DNA of 64,000 nucleotides from Spirodela intermedia (Eukaryota > Streptophyta > Magnoliopsida > Alismatales > Araceae): NCBI GenBank assembly GCA_902729315.2, contig LR746266.1:4412759-4476758 (forward strand). The letters are read 5' to 3'. A program made the position numbers and the translations under genes. The notes beneath the pieces were generated by a model. It saw only the letters and a list, made by a program, of their open reading frames with translations. It was not told where the DNA came from and ran no database searches. Below, piece by piece: positions 38,424-50,758 of this stretch (its first letter is position 1; every line of letters starts with the position of its first letter).

Positions 38424-40451
38424 TCACATCCTCAGGCTGCAGCCAGGGGACTTGCTCAATCCTCTGCTCTTCATCAGTTCCCTAATCTTCGCCGCCTCTC
38501 TCCACCTTCCCTCCGATGCGTACAAGTTGGACATCAGCAAGTAATAGCTGGCGTTCTGCGGGTGCAGGTCCAGCATCCTGTGGACCGCCGATTCCCCCAG
38601 CTCCATCCTCGAGTGCACGCGGCAGCCGTGGAGGAAGGCGCCCCAGACGGCGGCGTCGGCCTCCGCCGGCATGTTCCCGATGAACTCCATGGCGTCGTCG
38701 AGTCTCCCAGCCCTAGCGAGCAGGTCCACTATGCAGGAGTAGTGTTTCATAGAGGGGAAGATCTTGTGATCCCTGCACATTCTGTAGAAAACCTCCTGCC
38801 CCTCCCCCACCATCCCGGCATGGCCGCAAGCGGAGAGGATGGCGGTGAAGGTGGCGTCGTTCGGGGGGAGGTTCTCCCCCAGCATCTCCCGGAAGAGGGA
38901 GAGGGAGTTGCCGGAGTCGCCATGAACGCCGTAGCCCCCGATCATGGCGCACCAGGTGACTTGGCTCCGGTGAGTCATCCCGTCGAAGACGACCCGCGCC
39001 GACTCCGCGTCCCCGCACTTGGCGTACAGGTCCAGCAGGGCCGTGCCCACGAAGACGTTGGCGAGAACCCCGCATTTGGCGGCGTTGGAGTGGCACTGGC
39101 TGCCGGTGGACAGGTCTCCCAGGCCGGCGCAGGCCGAGAGAGCGTTCACGAAGGTCACGGCGTCGGGGGCGGCACTGGTGGATCTCATGCGCGCGAAGAG
39201 TAGCAGTGCCTCGTGGCAGAGGCCGTTCTGAGAGTAACCGGCCATCATGGCGTTCCAGGCTATCACATCTCTGTGAGGACTTCTGTCGAATAGGTGGTCG
39301 GCGTCTGGGATTAAGCCACACTTGGCGTACATGGTGAGGAGGGCGTTCCTCACTTCGACTTCCTCTTCTAGTCCGAACTTGATGGCGAGCCCGTGCGCCG
39401 TCTTGCCCAGGGAACGATCCTCCAGCTGGGCCGCAGCAGAAACAATGCTGGCGACTGTGAAGGAATTGGGCACCATGTCTGCTGATCTGACGTCGGAGAA
39501 GAGCTTGACGGCGTGGAGGGGGTGACCTCCCTGCGTGTAGCCAGCGATCATCGCCGTGCACGAGATAAGGTCCACGGCGGGGAGCTCGTCGAAAACGCGG
39601 CGGGCGTCGGCTACCATCCCACACTTGGCGTACATGTCGAGCAGGCCTGTCACCAGGAAGGGATTCTCATTCATGGATCTCTTTATCACGTAGCCGTGGA
39701 TCCATCTGCCTTCTTGCAGGGCCTCCAGCTTTGAACAGGCGGCGAGCAGGGTTCCCACGGTGAACCCATTGGGATCGGTCTCCGTCTTCCTCATTTGATT
39801 AAAGAGGATGAGCCCTTCCTCTGCGTGACCGTTCTGGACGTAACCACTGATCATAGAGGTCCACGAGACGACGTCCCTATTGGGAATTTTGTCGAACACC
39901 CTGCGAGAAGAGCCCGGCGCCCCGCACTTGGCGTACATGTCGAGGAGAGAGTTCAGCACGAAGTCGTCCGGATTCCCGACCTTGACAATGTCGCAGTGCA
40001 GCCTCCGCCCTTCGCGCAGATTTCTCAGCTCGGCGGCCGCCTTCAGCACGCCGGAGAAGACGATGTTGTCCGCGGTCTTCGTCGATAGTCTCATGCGCGC
40101 GTAGACTCCGATGGCCTGCGCGTAGCTTTCTCTCCCTAGATACCACCGGAGCATCACCTTCCAGGAGTAGAGATCAGGGTTCTGTATCCTTTCGAACACG
40201 GCGGTCGCTCGATCCATGTCGCCGAGAGAGGCGTAGGTGCTGGCCAGCTTGGTCTGGCAGGACAGGTCGTCGCCAAGGCCGCCGGCGACGAGCCACCCGT
40301 GGATTCTTGCGAGGGAGCGGGCGGTTGGGCAAGAACCCAACAGCGCCGGCCATTGGTTCTCCGCCGGTCCACGACCAGGAAGGTTGTTGAAGGCCAGGAG
40401 CGGCGGCGCGCGGGAGATGAAGCTCTTGCGCAGCGGCGAGGCCTGCCTCAT
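38424..40451 (-). CDS. E-class pentatricopeptide repeat protein, probably mitochondrial
   Basis: A single-exon gene of 675 aa. The N-terminus (MRQASPLRKSFISRAPP) is Arg/Ser-rich and fits mitochondrial targeting. The body is a run of PLS-type PPR triplets with the typical phrases LLDMYAKCG, VVSWTSMISGYVQNG, AWNAMMAGYSQNG and ILSACGHAGMV, ending in an E region (AVWGAFLHGCRVH; YYLLMSNLYASEGRWREAAK). The chain stops at SPGCSLRM, so there is no DYW deaminase domain. PLS-class proteins specify C-to-U editing sites in organelle RNA and usually recruit a DYW partner when they lack one. It resembles Arabidopsis At2g03380, the chromosomal neighbour of ClpF there too. Coding sequence is GC-rich. Confidence 0.93.
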   Translation of the reverse strand: MRQASPLRKSFISRAPPLLAFNNLPGRGPAENQWPALLGSCPTARSLARIHGWLVAGGLGDDLSCQTKLASTYASLGDMDRATAVFERIQNPDLYSWKVMLRWYLGRESYAQAIGVYARMRLSTKTADNIVFSGVLKAAAELRNLREGRRLHCDIVKVGNPDDFVLNSLLDMYAKCGAPGSSRRVFDKIPNRDVVSWTSMISGYVQNGHAEEGLILFNQMRKTETDPNGFTVGTLLAACSKLEALQEGRWIHGYVIKRSMNENPFLVTGLLDMYAKCGMVADARRVFDELPAVDLISCTAMIAGYTQGGHPLHAVKLFSDVRSADMVPNSFTVASIVSAAAQLEDRSLGKTAHGLAIKFGLEEEVEVRNALLTMYAKCGLIPDADHLFDRSPHRDVIAWNAMMAGYSQNGLCHEALLLFARMRSTSAAPDAVTFVNALSACAGLGDLSTGSQCHSNAAKCGVLANVFVGTALLDLYAKCGDAESARVVFDGMTHRSQVTWCAMIGGYGVHGDSGNSLSLFREMLGENLPPNDATFTAILSACGHAGMVGEGQEVFYRMCRDHKIFPSMKHYSCIVDLLARAGRLDDAMEFIGNMPAEADAAVWGAFLHGCRVHSRMELGESAVHRMLDLHPQNASYYLLMSNLYASEGRWREAAKIRELMKSRGLSKSPGCSLRM

Positions 40452-41053
40452 CTATGAACCCATTACCGCTTTCGGTGGCTTAGCTCATCCGCTGTATCAT
40501 AAAAATTAGTACGCCTAGTCTGATTGTTGGAATGGTTCTTGTGAGACGACGATCTTGTGATTGTAGATAAAAAAATAGCAAATTACAGGCCTAAGAATAT
40601 AATTATGCGAAGGAGGTGATCTTTATCTACAGTAACAGATCTAAAGGTTCAGTGAGAAGTCACAGGAAAGAAGGCGGCGACTTCTGATCGACTCTTGGAA
40701 GAGATACTAATAAAATACTGCTGCTGCGGCGGCGACGGCTCAGGCGCTGACTTTCTGTCCTGGCTGCATGGGATGTTTTCGCTCGATTCTGGGAAGAGTC
40801 TCCAGGGCAGACAAACATGAAGCTTTGAAGAAGGCTGAGGGATTGTCCTACTCGCTGGGGCGCCACACCCAAGTCAAAACGAGAAAACAGTGCAGAATTT
40901 CCTTATTCTGAAGATATATACAGCTACGTTGACTTGGCCATGCAGATATCGAGCCCGGAATGCGGTCGTGGAACAAATATATACAACCTGGCTTGGCGTC
41001 GGCTCGTTCAGGGCAAGCGTCTGTCTGTAAAATGCGGCTCCATATGCTTGCTT
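40452..41053 (-). promoter_or_regulatory. PPR promoter and DUF863 3'UTR
   Basis: 602 bp between two minus-strand genes. The left part should contain the PPR promoter, the right part the DUF863 3'UTR. No element was identified. Confidence 0.5.
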
Positions 41054-44000
41054 CTAACCCTGGGGCAGAACCACGGCATTGCCCAGCGAACACCTCTGCC
41101 GCCGGCCCCGCCTCGTCGTCCTACCCCACCCCAGGATGCTCTTCACACCAGTTTCAACATCTGTTCCTGGCTGGGGATCCACCGGCATTTCCACCGCCGT
41201 AGCAGCGGCGGCGCCGCCTGCTCTCGGCCGCATCCTTCCCTTTGCTTGGCATCGGGACTGGTTACGAGCAGGCTGCCACAACTGACCCGAGGTTCTCATT
41301 AACTGCAGATCCTCGGTCACCTCGTGCCTTGACAGCGACGCCAGCCCCGGCAGGATATCCCTCTGGAAGTCCCTTTTCTGGCGCCGTTTCCTCGCCGGGC
41401 CCCTCCGCGGCTTGTTCAGCAGAAGATGAGCCATGCCGGTCTCTTCCTCCTCTGCATCATCTCTCTCCAGGGGCTCGAAGCAGCGTTCATCTACCTTGGT
41501 CTCTTTGAGTTCCAGCGTCTTGTATTCGAAGTAGTCCATCCCGCCAATGTCCGAAGATTCCGGATCACCATCTCCTTCATCCCTCAGCGAGTCCAAGATC
41601 TTATCTAGATCGTCTGGATTGGAAGAAATGACGTGTGCAAGCCAAAGCAAGGCTTCAGCTGAAGCTGGTGAGATCCTGTCTGAAGGGAGAGGCTTATCCA
41701 ACGACATTATCTGAATAGCCTCTGCGGCTGCTTTAGCATGCATGTCCTCGATTTCTGTCGCCTCCCAACCGAGCTGGCTGCAATGTGAGGCTGATTCTGC
41801 CGAAGGTATCTGCTCTTCTGAAAGAAGGGTAACCGGGGCCTCCAAATCGATCTCAAAGACAAATCTCGTGGTGGTACCCTTGACAGAGGCCGCAGGGGGG
41901 AACAGCATCTCATCATTCGATGATCTAACCGGTGACATTAATCTATCCATATTCGCAGCAGCAGAATTCAAATTTATTATGCTCCTAAAACCATTAATTT
42001 CCTCTGCAACGCTGATCTCCGGTGCAGGCTCCATATGGGTCCGTTTATCTGAGTCCAGCAGCTTAGTAATATGACGAGGAAAGCCGACCTGAATGAATTC
42101 CTCTTTGACCCTGTTCATGGCATCCGCCGATGAAGAAATTTCTTGATGGCAGGCAGAAGTGAAGCTAATTTCGCCCCATCGAGGAGCAGGAAGACCGAGG
42201 ATTCTTTTGGAGCTCGAGGAGAGGCTTCCAGTTTCCTCAGCTTTCAGAATCGACGGAAAGGTCTCCGGATACCCAATACTATGTTCTGTTTCTTTCTCCT
42301 GATCAGCTCGTGGATTTGATGCACAAAAGCTTGATATCATCTTAGAATATCCCAGCGCAATTCTGGATTCTTTCGGGGGATCGAGCCTATTCTGGAACCC
42401 ATTTGGAGGAGCCAAATTCAAATCCACGCTCTTCACAACCTTGGAATTGGGGTGAGTCAAATCCCCCGAGCGCTTCTGCCCCACAAGACCTTCACGTCTA
42501 TAATATGGAGGATCAGCATCATTGATAAAGATTGGCTTCTCGAGGCTGACTGATGCTAAGCTCACGTGAGAAGAACCACTGCTTTCTGATAGAAAACTAT
42601 GATGCGCACCACTTGCGTTTAAACATGTTTTGCCTCCAGATGTTGTTGCAGATCTGAAATCGTGACCATGTTGCCGATTTTCCCAAGCAATTCCGAGGTT
42701 TTTCGATGATGTGATTGAGCTTTTACTCGTAGCATCCATTGGAGAAGACCCGTAGGCAAATGGAACTGCTTGAACTTCAATGGGAGCATTGCCCATGCCA
42801 CTCGGTGGCTTTCTAGCAAGAGCAGATTGAGGGCCGATCGTTCTGGGAGATGTCTTCACAGTATCGGAACTCAGATCAGACGGATCACTGATTAGAGAAG
42901 ACTTTTCTCTGAGGAATGACTCGGTTTTATTTTGCTTAGGTGGGAATACAGTAGAAATACTTAGATCTCTACCAGGCCCGAGTAGAAAAGATTCAGACGA
43001 TAATCGTCCATCCTTCTTGTTCAAGCTTGAAATGAAAGAGCCCACGCAGTCGCCGGATTGGCCTGTAGAAGAAATTTGGCATGGTAACAAAATAATTAGA
43101 GTTGGAAATCCTGGGAAGAAATCTTCTATGCCATAGATATTTTAAAAAGAAATAAATGGAAACATGCAGCTTCATGGATAAGGAAATAGAGACACTCGAA
43201 GAACTGACAGAATGGAGATGCATCAAGTACACAGATGTTTTGAAAGCTTGAAACGAAGCTGAATTGAATACTACACACGCTACAGTGGTCCAGGTACGAG
43301 AAAAGATGCAAAGAACAGTGTTTAGTTTGGATGGTGCTGTGAAGAACTCGTTGACATTCAGCGATATAGTGGGTGTAGTCTTTACTAAGGGCGAACTGAT
43401 GAAGTAAAGGGAACGACATAGTTTTTCATTATATCGTAGATCAGTTTGCATTTTCATTATCGTTTACGAAAAAGAATATTGAACATTTAAAAAAATATAA
43501 AGAAAGAGAGAATTTACAAGTACAACACAAGATAAAATAAAAAAGTCAAGAGAAACGAATTGGTTCTTAAACAAGATATGAAAGGTAACAAATAAGCTGC
43601 CTCTGTCTCAAATGACTTCTGAACTAGTTGAGAAAACTGAGGAACAACGTATTCCCTAGTCATATCAGATTCCTTGTTAGAAAAATTGGAGAATTAAAGA
43701 AGTCATCTGCACTGGGACCCAATTACAGGCATTGAGAGACCAAAACTCCAGAGTGTTATATAATGGTCAGATGAAATATTTTTGGCCGCGCCAATTACCA
43801 CACCTCAACCCTCGACGAGGTATCAAAATTCATGAATGAATTGATACAAAGAAAACACAAGTCGTATGGGTTTAAGACAGATTTATGACCAATAGCTATG
43901 CCAAAAGCACCCATGGTTTGAGTGTCAGCCAACAATCGAATATCAGGAGTATTAAATGACAGTACACCCTAATTTTGAAAAAATCGAATTCGGATTGAGA

Positions 44001-46383
44001 TCTACCAGGAGATCTGTCCCAATTTCCTAGAATCAGGTTTTCTATTTCTTCCCATCTTTCAGTTCTATGAGATCAAGAAATTTATTAGAATATCATGCTA
44101 ATCGGACGTCGGATACAATTCAGAAACAAACAAAACTATTTCTGGTGACAGAGGCAATTGATCATGGATTTTGCCACTCACACGCACAAAATTTTACAAG
44201 TAAAAGTGGGGGATATATCAGAATGTTTCACCAAAAAAAATATCCTCCGCAAAGATCAAGCTTAGTGAAATTTGAAATAGGAAACCTTCATCAAAAACGG
44301 CATCAGAAAAAAATAAACAATTAGTTGACCCATACAAGATGTCTCAGGGACACCTCGCTACTCTGCACAGCTGGTAGAATAGGAGCTTGAATACGGAACT
44401 GCCACTGCCTCTTTTGATGCATAAATAACTAATCTTCTGTCTCGTTATTCATTATACTGGTTACAAATACCATATCGCCTGTATCTGACCTCTTTCATTC
44501 AACTGCTTATTGATCCAAAGAATGTTGCATTCACCCAACATTTACAATCAAAATCTACCTAATGATATGTTGATTTAATAAATTTTATGCCTCAAAAAAA
44601 AAAAACAGTAAACAAGGATCTGGAATTATTAAATGGAAGTCGACAACTAAGTCAAAATGCAAAAATGAAAAACACAGGGTTTAAGAAATATAGTCCACCC
44701 CGTTCACACAGCAGCATTTTTTATATCAACTCAAAAACTCCAACTTTTGAAAAAAGCATACCGATCTCAATGTTATAAGATGGCCTTTCCTGCCCCTTTT
44801 CACGTCTGTGTGCGCATGGAGATGTCATTCCATTTTCAGCCTTATTTTTATTGGGGCAGAGATCCTTCTGAATGCCTAGGAAACCTGAAAAGGATTTCGT
44901 GGACTTCTGATGCCCTTCAGACCATTCACAGTAAGCCGTCTGAAATGGAAATCCACCATAAGAAATTGCCACTTCCTCGCAGCTAGCTTCTTCAAGAGGT
45001 TCATTCAAATCAGCCAGCTTGTGAACATAAGGCCTTTTTCTTACTGGTGAGCATGGCTTTTTAGCTTCACTACTACCATTCAGAGCAGTCCCAAGTGTCA
45101 GATTCACATAATTCTCATTCTGAAGCCCACAATTTCCGTTGCCGCAATCTGTGGATCCAAAAAAAGGTCTGATGATATCTTTATTTTCAGAACATTCTGC
45201 ATCATCATCCTCAACGTAGGCATCAGCAGGAAGTTGAAGGTCAATCAGTTTTCTAGCAAACTTCGTCGATTTGGAATTTGGCAAGTGATTGACCTTGAAA
45301 ATACCAGTTTCTATTGATATCGGACCAGATCGGGATCTGATTCCATTTGGATTTTTCTGTGCATCTTCAACACCAGAAATGGTTGCCATGCTACAGCTGG
45401 TAGTAGTTAGAGGAGAGCAATGCCTCCAACGAGACTTTTCTATGTCCCCTTGAAGATTCTGAGTCGAAAACAAACTTGGTAGAGTTGACTGAACTTGCAC
45501 AGAAAAAAATTGTTCTTCTTTCCTTCTAAGTTCAACCATCAGATCTCTTTGTACACGATAGAGGCGGTGGAGTTCCATGACCTAGATTATGGAAAAACAT
45601 TAAAAATTACGATTAAAGTTAAAACTTCGCTGATAAATCTAAATATATCATGGTACAATCATATGAGAAAATGAAAAGTTCCTGCAGAAGAATCTCAAAT
45701 TTTCATTCATCCATTTATTGATTTCTAGGTGTAGTGCCAAAAACAGCCATTAGGCATTTGTTGCCATTAATGTTAGGATGTCAGAAGTTAAGGCGATAAA
45801 ATCTAAAGGAGTCACTCAACCCCCTCTGGCAGCGTAAAGCCCAGAAGTGGACACGTATTTTAAGGTAGCGGGATGGCAGGGCAATCATGGATTCCTCCCG
45901 GCCTCAATTCTCAGCAGGGTGCATTTGAGGTAGCATGCTCAGATATATGAAATAAATAAACATTTTTATTTGAAAAAAAATATAAACTCATGATATTAAG
46001 CCTATAAATGTCATGTGCTAAAATCTCAGATGGTTTAATCAAGGAAAATGAGAAACAACATAGGAAACCCTTAAAAACTCGCTCATTAAGTGCAGAACTC
46101 TATTTCTTGAATCTGGTTATCTTCAAGTGCAGAAAATATGTCATGACAACGGATGAATATTTACCTGCTTCCTGAAAATTTCCTCATGCCTCAGCATTGT
46201 CTGCCTTAATAATTCTTTATAGTATTCAGAGTACCCATTAATAGTCATTGATGTCATACCATTATACATCTGCCCATTAAGTGTCCCGTCATTGAAAAGA
46301 GCCCATATACTTGTATCCTCATTAAGATCCCTCATTGTAAAATATCCAGGTAAGTAACTTTTAAGCTGCACCTCTGTTCCCAT
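41054..46383 (-). CDS. DUF863 family protein
   Basis: Three coding exons on the minus strand: 46383-46165, 45581-44762, 43062-41054, giving 1015 aa. The family signature opens the protein (MGTEVQLKSYLPGYFTMRDL, then YYKELLRQTMLRHEEIFRKQ) and continues across the first junction with VMELHRLYRVQRDLM. Long Ser-rich, poorly structured stretches follow. Conserved islands appear at KFARKLIDLQLPADAYVEDD, HKLADLNEP, VKSVDLNLAPP and LLWLAHVISSNPDDLDKIL, with a basic C-terminal motif RRGPARKRRQKRDFQRDILP followed by GLASLSRHEVTEDLQ. This matches plant DUF863 proteins (Arabidopsis At1g69360/At1g26620/At1g13940). Function is unknown; the basic C-terminus and short LNxxP/LNLA motifs suggest a nuclear role, which is my inference. 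A non-coding first exon probably lies near 47.5-47.9 kb. Intron 2 is 1.7 kb and shows no gene. Confidence 0.92.
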
Positions 46384-47849
46384 TCCTGAAAAAAAATGGA
46401 AAATAAAAATGTTGTCTCAGACGAAGCCATAACAAAGAATGACAGAGCCATGTCAATTTTCCTTCCACGGAAGTAGGTGTGAACTAGGGTGATGAAAGGG
46501 ATGCGAATATATGAATATTTACAAGGTTTGTACACAAAAGCATTAAGACTACTAAAGACGGAGTGGCCTCAATGTAGTTGTTCACTTTTTCATGAGTAAA
46601 AGATCACAACGGAGATGGATTCCATGTGGGAGATTGGAGGATTTCCTTAAGATCTCTAGTACCATTTTTGACATGAAAGACTCGGCATTTGTCTACCAGA
46701 GATCAAAGATAATAACGAAAGATCTTTGTACAAAATGAGAACACCCTCATTTACTCCAATGGTTTTGCCAAGCGGGATCAATTCGTACAAGTTGAACACA
46801 TTTGGAATAGGTTTTTTCTCTTTTCGGGTAGTTCTAGGCATAGATGCAAACGCCGGCGATTGACTTTTGTGATCAGAACCGCAGTTTGAGGAGGGATAGA
46901 ATAGACGCCCTAGAGATACCACAAAATACTAACCATAAGAAGATCAGACAGTGACGCGTATCTTGAGGTAATTTGCTACGGAATGAGAAACCGCAAATGC
47001 GGCAGTAATAGCACCACAATAAAACGAGCAGAACCGAAAATCCACAGTTCAATTGAAACAGGAACGCTACAAGCAACAGGAAATTGAAACAATAACTATT
47101 CCAGAGTACCACCTACATTAAACAGAGTTGAGGACGATCTCAAACTCGGATAACAAGAAGATAATACAATACAACCTCTAATCCAGGGAACCTCAGAAAC
47201 TCCTTCAGTTCTGGTGACCTCGCTCGAAAATCGGACAAATAGCGTACGAGAAACATATGTCACGGCATAGACGAAGAGAGCGAAAGCGTTAAATCATAAA
47301 AGACTTCTTACAGTCGAACCGTAATAGGGATTCGCCAGGAGCGAGAGAAACATTGAGTGAAGGACAGCCTAAAAGAACCCGATCGACGAAATCAGTCATC
47401 ATCAAGAAAAACCTACGACAAACCGCATAAAGGACACAAGAGATACGAAATCGACGCGGCCAGGAAGAGCATTGATTACCTCACACTCGCACACGTACAT
47501 GCCCCAATCGCCCTTTTCTCACTTCTTCCGGCGATCGAAATCGACTGAAGCAAAAGCCGTTCTTCATGAACAATTCGCACTCCCCCGCGTAGCAAAAAAC
47601 CCGGAGAAACGACAGCAGAGGTGCCGCCGACGGCTGCCTTGGAAGAAGAACAGTACTGCGAAGAGGAGGCCAGCGGCAGTCGCACAGAGACAGAGCAGGA
47701 ACCAGGCCGAGTGGTAGTAATGAGGGACGACTCCTAGTATCCCCAGGCTCTTCAGAACAAAGGAAGGTGCTTCAGATCGTCATCAGACGGAAATATTTCG
47801 ATCCGCTGCCACAGACAGACAGACAGAGAAAGAGAGATAGAGAGAACGA

Positions 47850-47862
47850 GGGGGGGGGGGGG
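47850..47862. repeat. poly-G run upstream of DUF863
   Basis: 13 consecutive G on the plus strand in the probable 5'UTR or promoter of DUF863, next to AGAG-rich sequence. Confidence 0.9.
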
Positions 47863-47956
47863 ATCCCAGATAAGAAAATCTCCGCGAGAACAGACGACCT
47901 TCCAAGAACAGTGACAGGAAATTTGTCAACATCCGGTCGTTTTATTCTCTGCGTTA

Positions 47957-47959
<3 letters not shown>

Positions 47960-48001
<42 letters not shown>
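47960..48001. repeat. (TC)n microsatellite upstream of DUF863
   Basis: About 20 TC units; GA on the DUF863 sense strand, in the likely promoter or first exon. Confidence 0.95.
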
Positions 48002-48004
<3 letters not shown>

Positions 48005-49715
48005 CACATCTTGGGCCTCCCTCCACCTCTGATCGATTTCCTTTCGGATTCTCCCACCCCGCAAATATCTCCATTAACTGCTCCTGGTTGCAGGATTTAT
48101 GACGTTCATGGGCTGAAGCCCTCCGATCCGGCGGTACTCGACAGCAAGAAGAACAAGCTCCTGAGGTCACTCCTTACTTTACATAGAATATCTGGGCCTG
48201 GCTGCAATTTTCCGCCACTTTCTCGATTCCTCCGGTGGGCCCCGCCGAGCAAATAGCGTCCTCCGGAGTTCCGGCGAGGCATCCCCTAAATGCCCTCCGA
48301 TATCCTAACTATTACCGAATTTGGGGCTCCCAGGGCCGTACGGATCTGGACCAATGGAGCGACGTACAGAATCAAGGCGTGCGGGTTCCCGATTGGTCGG
48401 AGCCCCGACAGGGGAGTTTAATGTCTGCTCTGAGCGATGGGTTTGGACCAGCTCCTTCATGTGATCCTCGGCGACCCATTTAGGCGGCCCTGTGGTCCGC
48501 CCCGGTGGTCCCCACCCTCCGAGCCCCCGTCCCCCTCACGGAGCACCCGTGAGAGAGAGAGAATCTGCATGGGGGTATGTTGGGAATTCAGGGGTTTTTT
48601 TTTGGGGAAGCGGACGAGGACTGAGAGTGGACTCCGAGACAAGGTCGAGTCGATGGCGGCGGCGCGGTCTGTCAATCGTACCGACGGCGCCGGCGCGCGC
48701 CCCTCGTGACGGATGGGGGCGGACGGATCTTCCGAGGAGGATTGGCTGGGTTTCCGTGCTGAAAACAGAGACACCCAATTGCAAAGAATAACGAAGATGC
48801 CACCGACTTCCGCGGTTGCCGGCCGTCTGCTCCGCGGATCATCCGATCGGCCATCGGAATCACGTGACGGAATCAAATACTTCCACGGTTTTAGTACGGT
48901 TAAATATTATTGTCGATATTTAATTAAAAAACAGGGCCGCTATGTTTCCGTCGAATCAGAGCACCATATTATCTACCGTATGAAACAAAAAAAACCTACA
49001 ACTACTAAAATTGTTGATAAACTCCGATAATTACATCGATCGGCGCTCCCTATCTAATATGCACATTTTTTAGACAGAGTCCTCCCACTCACCTCGGTCC
49101 AACGTGTGGTCCCCGAACGCCACGATAGATTAGATTGACAAAAAGGCCACGTGGAGGTCTATCCGAAAGACAAGTTGAATTTTTTCTATGTTGAAATAAA
49201 CATAGCGTGCGACGTGGCAGAGCCACGCTAGATTTTGAGGGGTGTCACCCTGACGAGTATAGTATGGATGTGAGAGTGACGTAATTACCCTGGTATTATT
49301 TCATTTAAAAAACTGACCTATTTATTCATTGAATAATCGGAGGAGAGAGAAAAAGGAAGCGGGGGGATTTTTTCTGTCGTGTCCTGGAAAATATGAGATA
49401 TTTTAGTCATGAATATTCGCTAAATTGTCATAGTTGGGAGGATTAAGAGCATCATTATTGGCCATAAATTGTTATTAAAATGTACTAATCTGACTTAACT
49501 ATCTATCGATCCCTCTGTCGAGGAGAGAGAGGAGAGTTCATAAAGCTTTATAATGCTATTTAAAGCATCATAAAGGCATTTAAAGGTTTAATGTTAAGAA
49601 TCATTAAGGCTCTATAATGCTATTTTAATGAACATGCAGGTGAAAATACAATAACCACAAGCGCCAAGCCTCGGCGTTGACGCACCGCAATCACTCGTCA
49701 TGATAGCGCATTTCA

Positions 49716-49742
49716 TCTCTCTCTCTCTCTCTCTCTCTCTCT
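49716..49742. repeat. (CT)n microsatellite downstream of the AlgH-like gene
   Basis: About 13 CT units some 70 bp beyond the AlgH-like stop codon. They are followed at once by GATTGAC and, 11 bp later, its inverted partner GTCAATC (49744-49768). Confidence 0.9.
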
Positions 49743-49812
49743 AGATTGACTGGCGCGGTCTGTCAATCCGAGGGGAGACGGAAAAGGTGTGTATGAATGT
49801 TGTGTGTACAGA

Positions 49813-50758
49813 TCAGCGGACCTTCCTGCCCCAGACGAGGCCAACGATCTCCTCCCAGTGGCGGGCGCTGTCCATGGCAAGGACGACGCTGGGGCTGCAG
49901 GCGACCGCCGCCCAGTACCCCGCTCTGATCTCCTCCCTGAGCTGCTGCCCCTCCCATCCGCAGCGACCGTCGAAGAACCGGAAGTCCCCCGCCGCGACGG
50001 CGTCCCTCTTCACCATCTCGGCGGCGCAGCCGACGCTCTCCTTGGTGCCGAAGTAGAGCCCCTCCATCACCTCCTCGAAGACACCGCTGCTCCTCCCCTC
50101 TTTGGGTCCGCTCACCAGGAAGAGCCCTTCCTCGAGCGGGCCACCGAAGAAGAGCGGCCGGTCGGAGAAGACGCCGGCGTGGTCCAGCGCCACCGACCTC
50201 GTCTCCTTGATGGACATGAGCGACGGTCGGTTGAGGATGATCCCCGTGGGGCCGACGGGCCCGGTGGAGAGGATCAGCACGACGGTGCGCTCGAAGATGT
50301 GCACGCCGTCCAGCCGCTCGGTGGCCACCAGCAGGCAGCCCCTCTCCGGTTCGTGGAGCGGGTGCGCCCACCGGTCCCCCAGCGGGGACTCCGCCACGCC
50401 GAGGATCGGATCGAAAGGCGCCGCCGTCGCCGCAGCTGCCGTGGTGCGCTCGCCGGCGACCAGCTTCGCGCGGAAGGACCGCCAATCGGAATCAAGCGCC
50501 GCCGGCCCACGTTCCTCTCCCGGCGGCGAGGACGATCTGAGGCTGCAACCTGCCACGGCAAGCAGAAACTCCTCCGGCTCAGAATCGAACCACCATTGAG
50601 GACCAGAGCTCTCTGCAAAACTCACGCGGGACCGGTGAGGAGGAGGAACTAGTGGGCTGGCGGAGGCTGCCGGAGACGAGCGCCGCCGCCCTCGCCGGGG
50701 AGACCACGTCGAGGGGCTTGCAGAAAGACTTGGCGGTGACGAAGCAGGAGGCCTCCAT
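49813..50758 (-). CDS. AlgH / UPF0301 (DUF179) family protein, chloroplast
   Basis: Two minus-strand exons, 50758-50626 and 50549-49813, with a 76-bp GTGAGT...GGCAG intron, give 289 aa. The frame of exon 2 is open far upstream (to 51135), which would suggest a 440-aa product. The spliced start MEASCFVTAKSFCKPLDVV is a much better plastid transit peptide and joins in phase to CSLRSSSPPGE. The core is well conserved: DSDWRSFRAKLVAGE; WAHPLHEPERGCLLVATE; LDGVHIFERTVVLILS; GPTGIILNRPSL; LFFGGPLEEGLFLV; EEVMEGLYFGTKESV; DFRFFDGRCGWEGQQL. This is the DUF179 fold of Arabidopsis At3g29240/At1g33780. Biochemical function is unknown. GC content is very high. Confidence 0.9.

Larger units (their letters stand above)
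46384..49812. other. DUF863 upstream region and intergenic sequence
   Basis: 46384 to about 47900 probably holds a 5'UTR intron and first exon of DUF863 (minus strand). 47850-47862 is a 13-G run and 47960-48001 a (TC)n repeat, followed by GC-rich promoter-like sequence to 48720. 48900-49650 is AT-rich and without coding signal. GGCGCGGTCTGTCAATC occurs twice, at 48661-48677 and 49752-49768. 49716-49742 is a (CT)n run. Confidence 0.5.

Noticed and set aside
38358-39203. 281-codon plus-strand open frame
   Set aside because: It lies antisense to the PPR coding sequence; the composition is repetitive Gly/Val/Glu, typical of a shadow of GC-rich coding DNA.
49789-50652. 287-codon plus-strand open frame
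   Set aside because: It is the antisense shadow of the AlgH-like gene.
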